A stretch of DNA of 64,000 nucleotides, taken from the NCBI RefSeq assembly GCF_014639255.1, contig NZ_BMFV01000026.1, positions 1 to 64,000 of the forward strand. Reading direction: 5' to 3'. Source of the DNA: Pullulanibacillus pueri. GTDB lineage: Bacteria; Bacillota; Bacilli; Bacillales; Sporolactobacillaceae. Positions 61,633 through 64,000 of the stretch are shown piece after piece. The notes below the pieces were generated by a model. The model ran no database searches and was not told the DNA's origin. It saw only the letters and a list, made by a program, of their open reading frames with translations. Numbering within the stretch: the stretch's first letter is position 1; each line of letters begins with the position of its first letter. The position numbers were made by a program, and so were the translations under genes.

Positions 61633-62715
61633 TTAGTCGGTAGATTGATCTGAATTCTCTAATTGAATTCGTTCACGAATTAGCGTTGCTCTTCTAATAT
61701 CTCTTTCGTCTGGTGTTAGAGATTCTCTAAAATAGTGTTGCAGAAAACCCGGTTGAGTAAGCACCATAAGTTCATTTAATATAGTTTTAGGGAGCTCATC
61801 TATCAGTTCCAAATCAATACCAAGGCGCACATCTGACAGGCACTTTGCCGCTTCCTTCGAGTGAATAATACGACTGTTTGCTAAAATGCCATAAGAGCGA
61901 TACACTCTATCTTCTAATTGTACTTTAGACATCTTAAGGAGATCTTTCCGTGCAGCTTTTTCTTGATTAATTAGCTGCATCACCACACCTCTAAGATCCT
62001 CAACAATGTCTTCTTCTGATTTCCCTAGTGTTATCTGGTTTGAGATTTGAAAAACGTTCCCCAATGCCTCGCTTCCTTCTCCGTAGATGCCGCGTACCGC
62101 AAGGCCAAATTGATTAATCGCCGGAGCAATGCGATTCATTCTTTGAGTAATCATTAATGCTGGTAAATGGACCATCACCGAAGCTCTAAGCCCTGTTCCT
62201 ACATTAGTCGGGCAACTTGTTAAATAACCTCTAGTCTCATCAAAAGCATAATTAAACTTCTCCTCAATCCAATCATCAATACCATTGGCTAATGTTAGGG
62301 CCTCATTAAGTTGGAATCCAGGGAATAAGCATTGTATCCTTAAATGATCCTCTTCATTTACCATTATGCTTACCGATTCACTTTCATTAATTAAAACCGC
62401 ACTATATTTAGAGTCCTTATCCAAATAAGGACTAATTAAATGCTTTTCTACTAGTACCCTTTTCTCAATAGGCTCTAATTCGTCCATTTGAATCCACTCA
62501 AATTTACCCAAAGTATGATAGCTTTGATCTTTTATACGAGTTTTAATATGCTCAAGGGCCTTTTCAGATTGTTGTTTCGAAGCAATGACTGGAAATGCAA
62601 ATTCACTCAAGTTCCTTGCTAATCTGATTCTACTGCTTAATACAATATCAGAATCAGGTCCGTCAGCTTGCATCCACGGGCTTACTGCCTTGTCAATGAA
62701 ATTTCTCAATGACAT
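61633..62715 (-). CDS. mcsB: Protein-arginine kinase McsB
   Basis: A 360-aa phosphagen-kinase-like enzyme: [18 protein letters not shown] (about 25-42) and the catalytic [18 protein letters not shown] (about 167-184), whose cysteine matches the creatine-kinase site. It marks proteins for ClpCP. Its start overlaps the mcsA stop by 1 bp. Confidence 0.97.
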   Translation of the reverse strand: MSLRNFIDKAVSPWMQADGPDSDIVLSSRIRLARNLSEFAFPVIASKQQSEKALEHIKTRIKDQSYHTLGKFEWIQMDELEPIEKRVLVEKHLISPYLDKDSKYSAVLINESESVSIMVNEEDHLRIQCLFPGFQLNEALTLANGIDDWIEEKFNYAFDETRGYLTSCPTNVGTGLRASVMVHLPALMITQRMNRIAPAINQFGLAVRGIYGEGSEALGNVFQISNQITLGKSEEDIVEDLRGVVMQLINQEKAARKDLLKMSKVQLEDRVYRSYGILANSRIIHSKEAAKCLSDVRLGIDLELIDELPKTILNELMVLTQPGFLQHYFRESLTPDERDIRRATLIRERIQLENSDQSTD

Positions 62716-63233
62716 TAACTCTCACCCCCATTTTCCAACTCACGGATAACATCCCTTATTTTAGCTGCTTCCTCAAATTCTTCTCTTTCTACATGCTCAT
62801 GCAATTGTCTTTTTAGATCTGTCAGTTTCCTCCTTGCACTTATGTCCTTCCCAATTCGTTTTGGAATTTTTCCTGTATGGGTAGTATTGCCACTATGAAC
62901 CTTTCGTAAAATAGGATTTAATTTATTGTTAAAAGCCTTATAACATTCATCACATCCAAATTTTCCAATCCTCGCAAACTCACCGTAAGTAAGACCGCAT
63001 TTTGAACATTGGATTGTTTGGGCGGGCTCTTCTGCCCCATGATCGCTCATGGGCTGTTCAAAATTGAGTAAACCTGACAACAAATTATGAATTGAGAAAG
63101 CATTGGATCCTGTAAAACCTTCACCTTTTTCTCTCGCGCACTCTTCACATAAATGAACTTCAGTTTTATTACCATTAATGATTTTTGTGAAATGTAAAGT
63201 CGCTGGCCTAATATGACATTCCTGACATTCCAT
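62715..63233 (-). CDS. mcsA: Protein-arginine kinase activator McsA
   Basis: A 172-aa protein with four CxxC zinc pairs (CQEC, CEEC, CSKC, CDEC) and a C-terminal UVR domain ([29 protein letters not shown]). It activates McsB and senses heat, metal and oxidative stress. Confidence 0.96.
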   Translation of the reverse strand: MECQECHIRPATLHFTKIINGNKTEVHLCEECAREKGEGFTGSNAFSIHNLLSGLLNFEQPMSDHGAEEPAQTIQCSKCGLTYGEFARIGKFGCDECYKAFNNKLNPILRKVHSGNTTHTGKIPKRIGKDISARRKLTDLKRQLHEHVEREEFEEAAKIRDVIRELENGGES

Positions 63234-63358
63234 AAGTCATAGCTCCCTTCTCTGGAATAGTAAACTTTCCTTAGGGGGAATCCATAGAACCTTAGTCATA
63301 TGAAAAGAACCCCGCTTCTCCTTCATGAATCATCTTCGGAAGCCTATAAAAAGATCCT

Positions 63359-63817
63359 TTATCTCTTATACCGTAACGCTTGTAACATGGCCCTCAAAAT
63401 ATTGGCTCTTACTTTATCGCGAAGAGGAATAGAAAGATTAATCACAGATCGATCGATCGCACTGATCATAAGTTTAGCTTCCCTCTGGGTAATTAATTCT
63501 TCTTCAAATAGGCGAACAATCATGGCTTGTGATCTAGTTTGGGTAATATGATCATCAATAAACTCGATCATTTGATCAATGAGTTCCATTTCATTAATCG
63601 GTTTTACCTTTACAATTTTAATATAGCCCCCTCCACCGCGCTTACTTTCTACGACATAACCACGTTCTAAAGAAAATCTTGTCTTCAATACATAATTTAT
63701 CTGTGAAGGGACGCATTGAAATTTCTCCGCCATTTCGCTTCGTTTGATTTCAATTTCTCCATAATTTCCTAAGATCTCTTTAATATGTTCTTCGATGATA
63801 TCGGAGATGTTTCTCAC
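63359..63817 (-). CDS. ctsR: Transcriptional repressor CtsR
   Basis: A 152-aa class III stress repressor: winged helix with KRSEMAEKFQCVPSQINYVLKTRF and the glycine-rich wing ESKRGGGGYIKI that acts as a heat sensor, then a C-terminal dimer domain. The GTG at 63817 is 7 bp after GGGGG and fits the homologous N-terminus. It represses its own operon through the operator at 63836-63858. Confidence 0.96.
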   Translation of the reverse strand: MRNISDIIEEHIKEILGNYGEIEIKRSEMAEKFQCVPSQINYVLKTRFSLERGYVVESKRGGGGYIKIVKVKPINEMELIDQMIEFIDDHITQTRSQAMIVRLFEEELITQREAKLMISAIDRSVINLSIPLRDKVRANILRAMLQALRYKR

Positions 63818-63835
63818 TTTAACGCCCCCTTCCTC

Positions 63836-63858
63836 TTTGACTTTGACTATCTTTGACA
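63836..63858 (-). promoter_or_regulatory. CtsR operator
   Basis: The minus strand reads TGTCAAA-GAT-AGTCAAA-GTCAAA: two half-sites at the standard 3-bp spacing of the CtsR heptad repeat and a third half-site adjoining. It lies right after the -10, so bound CtsR would block transcription. Confidence 0.88.
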
Positions 63859-63861
63859 ATA

Positions 63862-63891
63862 ATTATAAAACAAAACAACCTCTAAAGCCAA
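63862..63891 (-). promoter_or_regulatory. Sigma-A promoter of the ctsR operon
   Basis: The minus strand has -35 TTGGCT (63886-63891), 18 bp and -10 TATAAT (63862-63867), just upstream of the CtsR operator. Confidence 0.75.
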
Positions 63892-63962
63892 GTATAATCT
63901 TCTTATGATTATTCCTTAGTACAAACTTTACGAACGGATTTAACCCTGTTTATACAATAATT

Positions 63963-63989
63963 ATTCCCACTTTTCTAGGAATGTTAAAC
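63963..63989 (-). promoter_or_regulatory. Likely sigma-B promoter of the ctsR operon
   Basis: The minus strand has GTTTAA (63984-63989), 15 bp and GGGAAT (63963-63968), matching the sigma-B form GTTTAA / GGGWAW. The B. subtilis ctsR operon is also read from sigma-A and sigma-B promoters. Confidence 0.55.
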
Positions 63990-64000
63990 TTAAAATAACG

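Noticed and set aside
63236..63300. 20-codon upstream frame just before mcsA
   Set aside because: Weak start signal and no evidence of conservation; likely chance.

Overview
The window comes from a low-G+C, endospore-forming member of the Bacillales. It holds the conserved block that lies clockwise of oriC in Bacillus subtilis, from the ctsR operon through the rpo and ribosomal-protein superoperons to pdaB and an rRNA operon, shown here in reverse. Spore genes (pdaB, gerD, cwlD, sigH, kbaA), an arginine-kinase stress operon (ctsR-mcsA-mcsB-clpC), disA and a zinc-type rpsN support this. The exact genus cannot be read from the sequence; Bacillaceae and Sporolactobacillaceae both fit. Nearly all genes lie on the minus strand, so the order below runs from the right end to the left.

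Right end (64000 to about 55100): ctsR-mcsA-mcsB-clpC-radA-disA, behind a sigma-A promoter with a CtsR operator and a likely sigma-B promoter, then yacL with its own promoter and terminator. From 55041 to 47247: ispD-ispF-gltX, a cysteine T-box, cysE-cysS-mrnC-rlmB-rae1, sigH, and rpmG-secE-nusG. From 46256 to 30482: rplK-rplA, rplJ-rplL behind an L10 leader, a 16S methyltransferase gene, rpoB-rpoC, and the str operon rplGB-rpsL-rpsG-fusA-tuf. From 30077 to 12206: the S10-spc-alpha cluster (rpsJ to rplQ), the ECF energising genes and truA, then rplM-rpsI behind an L13 leader.

The left 11 kb is less uniform. An accessory stretch (about 5.5-11.2 kb) holds a TetR-MFS pair with a shared operator, an AraC regulator divergent from a dehydrogenase and aldo-keto reductase pair, and a 572-bp repeat. 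Beyond it lie ybaK-cwlD, salA, gerD, kbaA, pdaB, an unknown small gene and the tandem promoters and leader of an rRNA operon that runs off the left edge.

Three points stand out. The rpoA gene is broken by a net deletion of about 86 bp at the linker, which puts the alpha C-terminal domain out of frame. The map gene, usual between adk and the KOW-protein gene, is missing, and a near-consensus promoter sits in its place. A dispersed repeat occurs as a 572-bp and a 142-bp copy that differ by exactly 430 bp between short direct repeats. No CRISPR array, prophage, transposase or tRNA gene was seen.
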